This document shows positions 12,332 to 29,142 of a stretch of 64,000 nucleotides of DNA, in pieces (the first letter of the stretch is position 1; every line of letters starts with the position of its first letter). Below the pieces are notes generated by a model, which did not search any database, was not told where the DNA came from, and saw only the letters and a program-made list of their open reading frames with translations. The stretch comes from Bactericera cockerelli (Eukaryota > Arthropoda > Insecta > Hemiptera > Triozidae): NCBI GenBank assembly GCA_024516035.1, contig CM044961.1, positions 16,419,756 through 16,483,755 of the forward strand, written 5' to 3'. A program made the translations under genes and the position numbers.

Positions 12332-12523
12332 ATGCAAATGGGGGAAAAAGAATACTTACAATGTCTTCAAAATTGTCAAAAGGAAGGACTATTCAGTCAG
12401 CTTGCTGTGGAGAGCTATGTATATTTTGTAGGAAAAGTGTTCAGTAAGCTTGATAATTTGAACAAATATCTGGACCTTCACAAAGTTGGAGACAATTGTC
12501 AGCCCCTTCATAATAATCAATGA
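12332..12523 (+). CDS. Unrecognised short open frame (63 codons), doubtful
   Basis: Open frame beginning MQMGEKEYLQCLQNC and ending LHNNQ, preceded directly by an in-frame TGA. Composition is more protein-like than its AT-rich surroundings (Cys, Leu and Gln spread evenly), but I recognise no family and see no splice or promoter evidence. It may be a chance frame in a long 3' UTR. Nothing is known of a function. Confidence 0.15.
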   Translation: MQMGEKEYLQCLQNCQKEGLFSQLAVESYVYFVGKVFSKLDNLNKYLDLHKVGDNCQPLHNNQ

Positions 12524-13394
12524 GTTCAAACTTTCAAATAAATATTTTTTACTAATTCATACATTTTTATTTTTGATTTAAAAGTAGCACATTTATTCTA
12601 TTTTAAATTATTGCATTATATATTTACGAAAGTTGCGAAAAGATTATATGAAGAAAATATTTATATTTAGTTACTGAACTGCTTTGTTTTCTTTTTCAAT
12701 TGTCTTTTCATATTTTAAAACCAGCAAGATATATTTTTCGTGAAAATCTTTCAAGAGAATACTACAAGACCAGAAAAACTTTGATAACCACTTGCTATAA
12801 CTCTAATATTGCTATCAGATCAGAATCACCAAATATGTGTTGTGCCTACGTATATTATTTAAATCATCAATTAGAACTGAACAACAGTAGATCAGGAAGG
12901 AGATAACTACCAAATGAAGAACTACCATGTAAAATATCAAAATGTTACATTTTATTCAATATTAATTTTTCTGCTTTTATTGACAACGTTTTAGTACATT
13001 AAATACTACGCTGTACCATACTGTATGAACACAGGTAAGTGTACCTTGTTTAAACAATCATTTTCTTCAATTTACACGTACAATGTTATTTTACATAATC
13101 CCTTTAATTTATTCTACAGTTGGATAATTTTTCACTTTTGAAAGGGTTCTAAACAATAATAATTTATACCTGAAGTAATTGAGGAATCATTGCAATTACA
13201 TTTACCCAATACAAATACAGTTAAAGTATTGATTTAATAAAATTACAATTGATTCTTCAATATTTACAATGATATTTGACAGGGAAATGAAATTGCAATT
13301 TAATTATTACAATTACATGAATTAGGTGATCAATTTTTTGTCTATTGTTCTTGAACCCATGGAAACTATTCTGCAACAAAAGCCAGGGCCACGT

Positions 13395-14541
13395 TTATTT
13401 TTTACTCATATTCACTGGAGTCTTCTTGATGACATGGGGCAGATCGTACACTCCTCGGACGCATCTGATCTTCACTCCGGGGAGGTCCTTGACCCGCCCC
13501 ACTTGACACAGAACAATGTTGTGCTCCTGCAAGTTGTGCCCCTCCCCAGGGATGTAGGCAACCATTTCTTTTCCTAGAATGAAGACAAATTTCAAAAGGA
13601 TAAATCAGTCTGGCCGGCGGACTATAAACAGGGAGTAGACCAGCATTGGCTTGGTTCTGGGGGCCCTTGTCAATTATTAGCCTCCTTGTAAAGACAGTGG
13701 TAGAAGTGCAGAGTCATTGCTGAGTCATTATGTAGATATTGTAGGTAGATAAATTTCTTTTCCTAGAATGAAGACAAATTTCAAAATGATAAATCAGTCT
13801 GACTGGGGGACTATAAACAGGGAGTAGACCAGCATTTGGTTCTGGGGGCCCTTGTCAATTATTAGCCTCCTTGTAAAGACAGTGGTAGAAGTGCTGAGTC
13901 ATTCCTCCACTGTCTGGCTACCATCGTTTACGATGACGCCACCCTATGATGATATGATGAAATCAATATCTATTTTGTAAATTGGTTTTTGTCTTCAGTT
14001 CCTATTTTGGTAATGTTTACAAATGTTGTATCTATGAACTGTAGACCTCAAATTATTTCATTTGATTTATTTTGAAATACTTTGAAGAATCAAACGAAAC
14101 AAAAGTATAAGTTTGGGATGATGTGAAAATTCAATAAGAGCATTAGATACATTGAATCTTCCTCAAAGCATTTTAACCCAAAGAAATTACAATGAGGACA
14201 TAATTCTTTATTACTCAGTCATGATACTTTTTTGTAGATGACAAACTTAGGTTTCAATATTTTTTTATTATATAGTTGAGGACATACAATTAATTATTAT
14301 ATTACTTAATTTTTTTATAGATCCCAATTAAAAAAAAAAAAATCTATCTCACCTGTACTCAATCTCACAAGAACACACTTCCTGTTGGCTGAATTTGGTT
14401 TTTTAGGTTTCTTAACTAGAACTTTGAGCACAACACCTTTAGCAAAAGGTTTTCCTAGCAGAGGTTGGCGTGGAGGTCGTTTCTTATAGTGAGGGCCTCT
14501 CAGGTGCATTTGAAGCAATGAATGAGCATCTCTTGCCCAAA
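13395..14541 (-). CDS. mRpS12: Mitochondrial ribosomal protein S12 (partial: 5' exon not found)
   Basis: Minus-strand exons 14541-14353 and 13573-13395, joined in phase within the Gly codon of [17 protein letters not shown]12 is a universal small-subunit protein at the decoding centre; this is the mitochondrial form, orthologue of Drosophila technical knockout (tko). Visible family blocks are [63 protein letters not shown] and [21 protein letters not shown]. The stop is TAA at 13397-13395. The 5' exon seen here opens after an acceptor (TCTAG) in phase 1 and reads [12 protein letters not shown], so the initiator and mitochondrial targeting peptide must lie in another exon at higher coordinates; I could not identify it before the next gene at 18 kb. 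The intron between the two exons contains a tandem duplication of its own 3' end. Confidence 0.93.
13566..13780. repeat. Tandem duplication at an mRpS12 splice acceptor
   Basis: The block TTTCTTTTCCTAGAATGAAG at 13565 recurs at about 13755 with the same following sequence, period about 190 bp. On the minus strand the block is the mRpS12 acceptor (TTCATTCTAG/GAAAAGAAA), so the gene has two copies of its last acceptor, the upstream one with no coding frame behind it. Confidence 0.85.
13608..13946 (+). mobile_element. Dispersed repeat family I, two tandem copies
   Basis: Repeat with GGACTATAAACAGGGAGTAG, GGGGGCCCTTGTCAATTATT and GTCATTC-TCCACTGTCTGGC. Two copies in tandem here (13608 and 13792); a third, inverted, at 220-366. 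Located in the mRpS12 intron. Confidence 0.8.
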
Positions 14542-14865
14542 CTAGAAAAAAAATAAAGAAAAGTAATTATCATTTTATTTCAACATTGTCAACTAAATAC
14601 AAGGTGTATGTATTATTATTTTAACCAAAAAAGCTGAAAATATTAGCTAAATTGGAAACTTGAAATTTGAAACATCTCTTTCACTTTATTACTACTAATT
14701 TTTCTCTCCCTTCAAGTAGACAAATTAAGAGAAAGAAACAATCAATAAAATTTATTGATAACTCCTCACAATGTGTGTTGCTCATCTGACACAGTATACT
14801 ATCAAACTAACTTTTTTTATATTTATTTGTTGTTCTCTTTTCCCCCTTTCTTTTCTTCAAGTTCA

Positions 14866-15757
14866 GTATACAGGTGCGGCAAAAGTCCCGCCAAGGTCAA
14901 ATATCTCCCGTTTAGCTTTAGGTACGAAATTGAAATTTTGTACAGTGCAATGCTTTATTGTAAGGTACTTGGAAAGTACATTAAAATTTCAGGGGCGGAT
15001 ACCGTGTAGGGGCCAGGGGGTCAAGGTCGATTTTTTTAAATTGGACCCCCCCTTTTGCGATACATTTTTGGAAACTCCTTTTACATCTGCGTTCAAAAAT
15101 AAAAAAAAAGAACCATCTAGCATTTGTCGTTTTTAAATGGCGGCTGTTTTAGTAAAAGAGAGTTAGGAAGGAAAATGGATGAACATTGTAAATGAAATGA
15201 TATTCATTACTCCAGACACCTTATTAAATGTCAAAGACGCTGTTTACGAACGGATTGTCTACTGTGAGATTGAAGGAGGCCGTCACTTTGAACACCTGTT
15301 ATGAGAGCTGAGTCGTGGATTGAGGGTTTGAAACTTTGAGTCCCCTTGAAGCCGCCCGTGATGTTGCATCTTTTAAAATTAAAAAAACTGAACCAAGGAA
15401 GTCACTCTGATGAGATTCTAGTTGGTTTGTTGGCTCCTAATCAATATTTTTTCATTTTACTCTCTTTTAATAAAATGGCCGCCATTTAAAAACGACAAAT
15501 GTTAGATGATTTATTTTTTAATTTTTGAACGCAAAATTGAAAGGACTTTCCAAAAATTTATCTCAAAGGGGGGGGGTCCAATTTAAAAAAATTGACCTCG
15601 ACCCCTTGGCCCCTACACGGTATCCGCCCCTGAAATTTTAATGTACTTTCCAAGTACCTTACAATAAACCATTACACTATACAAATTTTCAATTTCGTAC
15701 CTAAAGCCAAACGGGAGATATTTGACCTTGGCCAGACTTTTGCCGCACCCTGTATAC
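14866..15757. mobile_element. Foldback transposon with long inverted arms and transposase relic
   Basis: Two arms of about 300 bp (14866-15166 and 15461-15757) are reverse complements, from GTATACAGG-TGCGGCAAAAGT inwards. The unique centre contains a + strand frame (about 15181-15302) reading ITPDTLLNVKDAVYERIVYC then EGGRHFEHLL and stop, which resembles the C-terminal end of Tc1/IS630-type transposases (by eye). So it seems an internally deleted DNA transposon whose ends grew into long arms. Confidence 0.75.
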
Positions 15758-15819
15758 ATAGATGTTTGTTTAATGTATAAACAATATCTTTCAATGCCCC
15801 ACTGGGGATCGAACCCAGG

Positions 15820-16065
15820 ACACATGGTGACCTGGGTTTGATCCCCAGCGGGGCAGGAATTTTTCTGCTCTGTACTTGGATGTTCGGGGTCTACTCATAC
15901 CTCGTGAGGAAAAATGAGTAGTTACTTGTATGAGTAACGACCAGTGGCGGCATTACCAGAGTAAAAAGAAATTAATGTAATAGAATAATTCAAAAAGTAC
16001 AGGAGGCTCTTAGTAATGCTGCGCTATCCACAAACATTGTGAAGAGGCCTTGTGCTTCACCACAA
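15820..16065 (+). mobile_element. tRNA-like SINE family F copy
   Basis: Starts near GGTTTGATCCCCAGCGGGG (B-box-like) and runs to GAAGAGGCCTTGTGCTTCACCAC. An inverted copy is at 16282-16520, so the two form a 700-bp inverted pair around 16070-16280, which has nothing else recognisable. Confidence 0.7.
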
Positions 16066-16281
16066 AAAAAAACCATACATACATACATACAATATCTTTC
16101 AATAGAGTTTGGCACTTTTTTCCTGTGCTTTCCTCTTGATGTTGTATGCATTGAAAAAAATGCACAGAAATGAAGAAGTTTGTCCCTTACTTCAATTCAC
16201 AGACCAAATACATCCTATTCATTAATATTACACCTACTTTTCCTTGAAGTAGGGAACTGTATGTATGTATGATATTATCTG

Positions 16282-16520
16282 TGGTGAAGCATAAGGCCTC
16301 TTCACAATTTCTATGGGTAGCCCAGCATTGCTTAGAATCTTCTTCACTTTACAAATTATTTTACATTAATTTCTTTTTACACTGGTAATGCCAACAGTGG
16401 TTGTTTCTCATACACACTACTCATTTTCCTCTTGAGGTATGAGTGGATACTGAACATCCAAGTACAGAGCAGAAAAATTCCTGCCCGACTGGCGATCAAA
16501 CCCAGGTCATGTGTACAATG
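16282..16520 (-). mobile_element. tRNA-like SINE family F copy, inverted
   Basis: Reverse complement of 15820-16065, with moderate divergence. Confidence 0.7.
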
Positions 16521-16829
16521 CCTATCATGCTAACTTACTCGGCCATGTTGACTACTTGTAGTAGGGAACTGTTTAATGATACATTTTCCTCTTTCCTTCA
16601 TTTTTTTTTTCAGAAGAAGAGGAAAATTTGCATCAAACACCAGCATAGGTTAATGTCTGTGAGCCGACAAGAAGGTTTTTATCATCTAAAAATCTCTTCT
16701 TGGTTATATTTTCTTTTATGTTGCCCTGGGACCACCTGTGTGACATTCCTTCAGGCCTCTTTTCTTTATTGGTATCAATGTCTTGGTTTCATAATTATTA
16801 AGGCAGGATTAAGAGAGCTTTATATACCT

Positions 16830-17030
16830 CTATGTACTGGTAGCCAAGTGGTTAATGCACTACTTTAGTAATCCAGGTAGTGTAGGGATCTGTTGGGTTG
16901 GAATCCCACCCAGTGCATGAATTTTCCCTCATTTATTTGAGTTTGTGATGACAATAATAACACGAGGGTTAGGTGGAAGAAAATGTTTGAGAATTATGGA
17001 GGTAACTTTCCACTAATGAGTATTATTATT
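16830..17030 (+). mobile_element. tRNA-headed SINE-like element
   Basis: GTAGCCAAGTGGTTAATGCA and GGGTTGGAATCCCACCCAG are tRNA-like A and B regions, followed by a body and a TATTATTATTATT end. Single copy in this window. Confidence 0.55.
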
Positions 17031-17091
17031 ATTATTTGTGCACTTCAGTGTAGAATTTGCATTTTGTTTTAAGCAGTAGAATAATGATAAG

Positions 17092-17292
17092 GCAAAATTA
17101 ATAGACAAAAAACAATAACCTAAGTCATTGCTAAGCATTGATTTTCCCTATCTAACACAGTACACAATCTGGGACTTAACACAAAATTAATAGACATTTT
17201 TGTAATACCTCTGCGTACTATTTAAGATAAGGAAAACCAATACTTAGCAATGACTTAAGTTATAGAATTTGTCTATTAATTTTGCCCTAAAA
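17092..17292. mobile_element. Short MITE family M3
   Basis: Inverted ends GGCAAAATTAATAGAC / GTCTATTAATTTTGCCC. Related copies at 31612-31743 and 43372-43492, and a copy split by a SINE at 30840-31245. Confidence 0.75.
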
Positions 17293-17689
17293 GTCCAAGC
17301 TTGTGATCTTGATTTTGACTATAAATTTTGTCTGTCTAAGTAGGCATACTTACATGTTTGGAACACAGGTGATAAAAATGTACTAGATAATATATTTGGT
17401 TTTGAAATTAAACTTGATGGTTGTCTCACATGACTCAAGGAGGATTTTACCACTGTGTGAAGGTTGGACAACACTTTCTGTAGGATATTCATTATCAAAG
17501 TAAAATCAAAGAATTGATAACATCAAGCTCAAGCATTAACTGCCTGTTTGCCGAACAGCCTTTGTAACCTTCCTTTTCTTTTCCAGTTTTTCTCTCCAAA
17601 TTCTCAGTTACTTTCCAGTTCCTCAATTTAATTTTGGAAAAATTAAAATTTCATTTTTTTTTAAAAATTAGCGCGTATTGATAAGAAGA

Positions 17690-18046
17690 AGCGTCTGCAA
17701 TGTTGCCAGTTAAGAAAATAAATCTGTGCACAACACTCAGCTGATGCAGCCATCGATTTTCCTTCAACAGCCGGCAGCCATCAGCCATTTTCTGAAGCAG
17801 AAACAAGAAGAAAGTTGCGTCCTTTGGCTTTGTAATTAATTATTTAATTAATAGATTTAATTGAATTCCAGGGAATAGGGGTAGTGCAATTTTTTGGCGA
17901 GAGTTTTCAGTTTACTTTCAAGTACTTAAATAATATTTATTTAAGCTCTAATAATCTTATCACTTTGAACGTCATATTTAGCCTGAACTTGAACCCCTTC
18001 TATTTATCAACTTTTATCTTTGAAGTCGCTCTCCTCTAAAAGAAAA
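17690..18046 (+). promoter_or_regulatory. Probable 5' UTR / promoter region of the hnRNP gene
   Basis: The stretch is less AT-rich than its surroundings, contains no repeat I recognise, and leads to the ATG at 18047 that abuts a GTAAGT donor. This fits a first exon with 5' UTR. No TATA box is obvious and the transcription start is not determined. The same region is one place to look for the missing 5' exon of the divergent mRpS12 gene, which would make it a shared promoter; that is a guess. Confidence 0.4.
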
Positions 18047-22618
<4,572 letters not shown>

Positions 22619-22642
22619 ACAAAGCCATGATGATTCTCTCAC

Positions 22643-25600
22643 GTAAGTATTCCACAGCTTTCTATAATGTTTTGGTAAATTTTGACTTTTATTCATACTT
22701 TTTGGGCTGCTTTTTCCACAAGTGCTTAACTGGCGGGATTCAAACTGTGGGCAGGAAATGTTTTGTATGTCAATTATATTTTCTTCGTGTATGATAATTT
22801 AATGACAGATATTCATTTCTATGTTGGTGTCTTCACCTCGAAAAAGAACCTTGTGAATGCACATTTTTCGAAAAGCGTTTTCCACATCAAAAAGCATACA
22901 TTTGAACATCCCCTACAGGATTATTGTGTAATTCCATGCACTCTACCTGTGTGGTAATTTATTGTGTTCCTATAAATTCTGTGATATTTATTTTTGTTAT
23001 TCCCTACTTACAAATTATTATTTTCTATTGAATCTCTACTTACAAATTGTTATTTTCTATTGATACTGTGATAATTTTGGTAATTTCATTTTCGATATTT
23101 CTGTTCTCTGACTTTTTCCACTGTCTTGAGGGTGGCAGATTCTATTTTTCTTATTACTCCTGCTTCTCGCCACCGTGCTTATGTTTTGTGTCTGCTTGTT
23201 GCTCACTGTATGATTGACGTTCAATAAACTAATTTAAACTTAGTTTATTTATTATTAATTAAGTACAAATACAAGACAAAATATTTATTAAATAAAGTTT
23301 CATCAAGGGTGGTGATGGAAGAATTTAAACAAAACCCCTACCATTCCTTACTCCATAAAATTACACTAGAAGTAGCAAGTGAAATACACTAAACTTCAGC
23401 TGGGTTTCAAAACATATAATTAATATTATGCCAGATTTTTAGACACATGCAGCTTGTAGTTACTTTAGATTAAGGTATATGGTCAAAGACAAAATTCAAA
23501 CTTAAGCATATTATATGTGTATTGTGTAGTTAGACAATAATTTATTAAATGTGACTTTCTTTTTTTCCGAACAGGTGTCTATTTAAATCCACTTTCCTAT
23601 CAGCAATAGAATCGATAAGTACAATAAAATCACTTAAAACTCTAGAGCCACTTCTCTAAAAATATCTAAAGCAAGCTGGCTGCTAAGCTCTCGAAGGCAA
23701 AGGCTAAGATTAACTTTAATAACTGAGATATTTATCCATTTGAGAAGAGGTTGACCTCTGATGTGGCTCAACCAACTAGTCTGGCTCAGGTGCTAAGGTA
23801 CGGGCAAGCTAAGTGGCTAAGACAAATGTAGATCAGCATGAAAACTAGCTACGAAGCTTGAACAAACAAAGGCTAAGGATTAAGATCATGTTATGTCAGA
23901 TCAGGAAGAATCTCAGACTACTTCAGATAATGAAAACTTGAGAAGGCAAAGAATAAGCTTAGAATAAAAACCAAAGATTAAGGCCAACTTTAAAAAAATA
24001 ATCGAAAAGTATAAGTTAATAAAACCTCTTCTGAAATCAGATAACAAGCTAAAGGTTAAGATCAATTCAAGACAAACCATGACAGGCTAAAAGAGAGCTT
24101 AGAGTCTTCACATCAAGTTGCTGATCTTCAACAGAAAGAGATTAAGATCAAGTTGAGTCAGGTCAGGTGAAGAACATTATCCAGCATCTTCAGAAGCAGA
24201 TTAAGAGCAAGACAAGTCAGATGAGGCTTACCAGATTATCTTCAGATTTTGTCCTTGAGGTAGATTCAAATTAAGCTCGAAAATTAAACTAGCACCTTGT
24301 TGACAGTCCCTGACACAGTTTCGATGCAACATTCTTCAGAAAGCAAACTTGTGTACAGTTCAGTCAAATCAGTTTCAATAGTCATATGTACTTGTAGGCC
24401 AGAAAGAATATGAGCAATTGGTCATCATTGAGCACCACCTCAACAAAGAAATTTTCGGGTTTGGTGTTTAAAACCATTCCGGTGCAGAAGATTAGAAAAA
24501 GGCTATTCTCAGCTTGCATCTTGCTCCTCTGAGTAAAACTTGTTATATTATGACACTTCAATTTTTATTAAGAACAAATATTTGAAGAAGTTTCAGTAGT
24601 TTTAACCTTATTTTAACACTAAAGCAGCGGTCACTCGGTTTTATCTCTCTATATAAAAAAAAGTCGATTCCTTCTAGAAAAGTTTCTGATTTTCTTAGCT
24701 TGAAATTTTGATTTTGAAAACTAGGGCAGAAAAATAGTCATCCTTCAAGTTTCTTTCATAATAGAGCGCTAACATGTCCTCTACATATAGCTTTATAGCC
24801 TACTGTAAGATTGGCTTAGTATTAATGAGTGTAGTTAGACCTAAGCGTAGTTCAGATAACGTTTTTATAGATATTGTTTTATTTCTCACTTTTAATTCAC
24901 GATAATGGCGTCCTTCGTTTGTCATTGTAATACTGTACATTGTTTTAACGTTATAGATGTCGAGATCCAGTTTTTTAATATTTTATTATTTTTTCATTTA
25001 CATGGCTTACCTACACAGATAGGAGATAGGTTTTAATCACAGGTCAATGATTGTTGTATGACAAAATTCATTGTATTTAAAAAGACATCGGTCATTCGAA
25101 ATTGTGTCTAATCATAGAATTTATTGCACTGAAGTTATACTATTATTATTTCAGTAGTAGACATTTTTAATATCCACTGGGATATTTGCCTGTGCCAAAA
25201 AAACACCTAAGTGATAGATACAGAATCAAGCTCGGTGGGAGACGAGCTTTTGTCGAGAGTAACGCGCCAGCCGGAATATATTAACACGAAACAGAGTTTG
25301 TATGTATTTTGATAATATTAACACATAGACCATTTCACCAATAAATTTGAGATGTCCCAAATTTTCACAAAATCAAATTCATTGTACTTGCCCTATCACA
25401 AAAATTAAATCATAAACTCGAGATTCCGAGACCATTCCACCGATAAAATAAGTTTGTCCCTAATTTTGGCAACAGCAATGGTTTATTCCTCGTTTGACGG
25501 AAAAGCTTATGGAGATTTTATTTTTTTTTTGGCGATCGGGTAGGTTGTAAATTGATGTTGCGTTATACAGGGAACTCATATATTTTGCGAAGCGAACTCA

Positions 25601-26107
25601 CATATTTTGCCAATGAAATGCTTTTATTCACTGAACCTCGAGATGAATGGAATCATTGATTCTTCCCACCCTTTTTTCCCCCCGCTTTCTATAGAGTTTG
25701 AATTTAAAATCATTATTTCATTTACTTCATTAGGTTTAATTTGCTTCTTATTGGGGGTTTTTGTGTGCTTGTATGATGTGACCTTTTTTTAAAATCAATT
25801 TTAATGTATTATTATTTTATGAATTTTATCTTACTTCCAATACATTCTCATTTATTCTGATACCGTAAAAGTATTAAAATAAGAACTTTTCATTTATCCG
25901 TCTCTCTTTCAAATACATGTAGGTATCTACTTGTAGAAATTAAGCTTTAATCTAGTCAATGGGATGAAGATTTAGTATCGGCGCGGCGTGTGCAGTCAAG
26001 TAAGCGAGACCGGTATCTCTCTAGACTCTAGAGGACAGAGCCAACACTAACAAGCCAGGCTATCATGCAATTTTTTTTTTTTTTTTTTTAATTCCATTTA
26101 TTTATTA
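22643..26107. other. Downstream of hnRNP: probable 3' UTR intron and exon, otherwise unassigned
   Basis: After the donor at 22643 a strong acceptor occurs at 23576 (CCGAACAG), so 3' UTR may continue there. The stretch 23640-24500 is rich in AAGGCTAAG-type purine motifs and has no coding frame. No other gene is recognised up to the Helitron at 26108. Confidence 0.4.
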
Positions 26108-26327
26108 CTAGCGGCTGTCGCCCGCTTTGCGGGCCGAGGCATGGCCGTGAAAGCAAAAATCCTTTTCGCGATGCAGTGTTGTAGTGGAGTTTCGAAAAAT
26201 CCCGTTTTTGCACATCTAGACTATAGACAAAGCTACCTACAAATTTCAGCTTCCAGACTTACGGTTTGGCTGTAGAGCGATGATCAGTCAGTGGTCAGTG
26301 AGTGTCTTTGACATTTATATATTAAGA
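26108..26327 (-). mobile_element. Non-autonomous Helitron copy
   Basis: Reverse copy of the 8379-8618 family: CTAG with the GCGGGC hairpin at the left end and TC (as GA) at 26326-26327. Shares the GATCAGTCAGT and AAATTTCAGCT blocks. Slightly diverged hairpin. Confidence 0.8.
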
Positions 26328-27562
26328 TAATGAAATGGTACCTTTCTCAAAGTTAAAAAAAACTGTGATTAATGCTTATAAAGAAATAGCCCAAGTTCTC
26401 AGTATGGTTGATCGCACATAGAAATATGTGGTTCAGAACGATCCAACTTTTCTACTTAAGATGGCTGGAGACCATCACTCCCCCCAGCGATAGCCAAGCT
26501 GGTCACAACAACAATAAGTGAGTGATAGTTTTAATGTGTTATGTCTACATCGCAATTTTCATTTCGGACACTGACAACACACACAAGTCCCAGCTGACAA
26601 ACAAATCCCGACTCGTAGTATATCAAGATTACTGCGGTGGACTCCCAAGTCTAGAGGTAAAGATTCGAGTCTCGAGAATGTCAAAAAAAAGTAAAAGTGT
26701 ATTTATGTGCTTGATGAATGTTTCTTGGTACAAATATTAGTGTGTACCTCAGTTCAAATTAGACTGATTTTTTCTATAAAAAATCTATAAATAAATGTTA
26801 TAGAAACAGCTGGATGGTATCTCCGCCAAGATTATCCCTCGCAATCCAGAGGGACAACGCAACCTCCATGTTAGGAACCCTCCCAGTTCATAAAGATTTG
26901 GAAGAAGTGTTCATGTAATAAATTAATTTCAAAGTGAGTGGTAGCAACCATAGAAAGTAAAAATCTCAATAGGCTTTATACATGATTGAAATCATTTCAG
27001 TCAGAAAACAAATCATTTTCTTTTCAGAGAATTGAAAACGACACAGGAAAAGCACTTGAGTATTAAAGTGTTGCTGGATTCTGAAGTAGAACGCTCTGAA
27101 AATAACCAGCTCTATCTGTTATTGCTTAGCGAGTTATAGATTAGATAATACCTGACGAATTAAGTGCGTCCCATCAATGTAATTCAAAACGCCAAGTTAC
27201 CCGCTGAACTTTTGGCACAGTTGACGGAAATACTTATCATTCTGCACTGTGGGTGACAATCGAATCCTCTGCATACAGTGTATTCATAAAGTTTTGGTGA
27301 CACCATTAGAGAAGATATAAGTCAAAACAGAGCAACTTCATCACTTCCCGTTTCGGAGAAAATTGAACTGAAAGTCCAAATTTCAGTAGCCGCCATTCTG
27401 ATTTGGTAAAAGATGTTTTGACTTTTGAATTATTAAATTCAAAAGTCTTCTAAATTCACCCCATTTAGAAATTAATAGTGGGGGTCTTAGTTAACACATA
27501 GTGTAATAAGTGCGATGATTTATTGGTCATCTAGACGAGCAAAATAATTCAATATCACTATT

Positions 27563-27705
27563 AATTAAAATAGAGAGATTAGTTGATGACATGGCTAATC
27601 AGAACTATTACCTGCTGATGAGAGCAAATAAGCTCGAAACAGCTGTCCAGGTATGATCTGATATTCATGTACACCCAGTACAACTTCTCCCTTTTCTGCT
27701 TATAT
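27563..27705 (+). repeat. Exon-like duplicated fragment, copy 1
   Basis: Open frame reading IERLVDDMANQNYYLLM then RANKLETAVQ, ending exactly at CAG/GTATGA, a good donor. A diverged copy is at 29143-29283. I do not recognise the protein. It could be an exon of an unseen gene or a pseudogene piece. Confidence 0.45.
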
Positions 27706-27711
27706 ACTGAA

Positions 27712-27942
27712 CTAGCGGGCTGTCGCCCGCTTTGCGGGCCGAGGCATGGCCCGCATAGCAAAAAATCTTTTTCCGCCAATGGCAGGTGTTGTAGTGGGAA
27801 TTTCGAAAAATCCCGTCTTATTGCACATCTAGACTACGAGACAAAGCTACCTACCTACCAAATTTCAGCTCGCTAGGTATTACGGTTTGGGCTGTAGAGC
27901 GATGATCAGTCAGTCAGTGACTTTGACATTTATATATTAAGA
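27712..27942 (-). mobile_element. Non-autonomous Helitron copy
   Basis: Reverse copy with an intact terminal hairpin (GCGGGCTGTCGCCCGC) and CTAG at 27712, ending GA at 27942. It has landed next to the duplicated exon-like fragment at 27563-27705. Confidence 0.82.
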
Positions 27943-28385
27943 TTATGTTATGTAGTTATATTGAATTGAAAGCACCGTAGTTGGTTGTTTGTGGGCTTTA
28001 TTTAGGTAGAAGGGTGAAAAAGCAGAGAAATACTTCATTTCTAAGGTGGTCCTGGCGTTCTCTTCCGCCCATCCTCGCGTCCCTCACTACCAATTGATAC
28101 TTGAGACGGAGTATTAATGAATCACTCGGCAAATTTATATCGCGAGGTAATGAAAGATAAATAAATTCTCTACCCATCAGAGATAAGATAACAAGCCATG
28201 ACTACACGGTACTTGTAGGTACCTGACTGGGGGTAGGAATGGGAACACCAGATTCCAGTATCAAGTCCAGTTTACTGATCACACTGACATGAATTTTTCA
28301 ATAAATTTCCATGAAATAAGAGTGTCAGAAAATGGTTTTAGGGCGAAATTAATAGACATGTTTGCTATAAACTTTGTAAATCGAT

Positions 28386-28656
28386 TTTTTTTTTTTTTTT
28401 TTTTTTTAAGTGGGGTTTAACGTCGCTTTCAACTGCCATGGTCATATCACGACGGGGGTTTTACCCTCCATTCGCAGGAAACTCACAAACCTGCTACTCA
28501 CATTGACCTCACCCAGCCTGAGTGGGGCCGGGAAAAGCCAGCGTCACGAGAATTAGAATTTGAATGGTCACCCATCCAAGTCTTAACCTCGCTGGATGTC
28601 GCTTAACTTCGGTGTTCTGAAGGGAACCGGTGTATTCAACATGCCATCGACGCTGG
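28386..28656 (-). mobile_element. 5S-rRNA-derived SINE (family D), young copy
   Basis: Reverse orientation, T run at 28387-28407. The 5' part matches 5S rRNA (GTTGAATACACCGGTTC, ACCGAAGTTAAGC, GACTTGGATGGGTGACC). Flanked by TAAATCGATTTT on both sides, a target-site duplication. Almost identical to 30864-31139 and 60592-60858. Further decayed relatives: 28720-28950, 32008-32130, 44296-44462, 49402-49625, 58867-59047, 62659-62916. Confidence 0.9.
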
Positions 28657-29142
28657 CTAAATCGATTTTAAATGAGTAAATGAGAGTGCTGACTCGAACT
28701 TGTGTTTGAAGTTGAATGGACAGTTGATCACACATTCAAGTCTTGACTTAACTTTCCGAACGTTGCTTAACTTAGTGAAACTCACAAATTCACTGCCCAC
28801 ATTAACCCCACCAAGCTTGGGTGGGCCCGGAAACAGCCACATCATGAGGGCTCGAAGTTGAATGGTCAGTACGTCACTCATTGAAGTCCTAACCTCGCAG
28901 GACGTTGCTTAACTTCAGTGACAGAACGAGAACTGGTGTACTCAACGTAGGCTTTATTGTTTTGTCTCATTTTAATGTTTCATAATGAAAAAATACACTG
29001 ATTTGTTGTATCATACTTTGGGTTTTAACACTTTTATCACCAAGAAAAGTCCATGATTCCGCGGGGTTGATCAAAATCCGTTTGATCAAAGTATCAAAGT
29101 ATCTCACTTTTCTGTTTAATCTCACTTTTCTGTTTAAACTGA

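Noticed and set aside
14755..15136. Frames of 84 and 121 codons
   Set aside because: They run through the arm of the foldback element and have no family resemblance.
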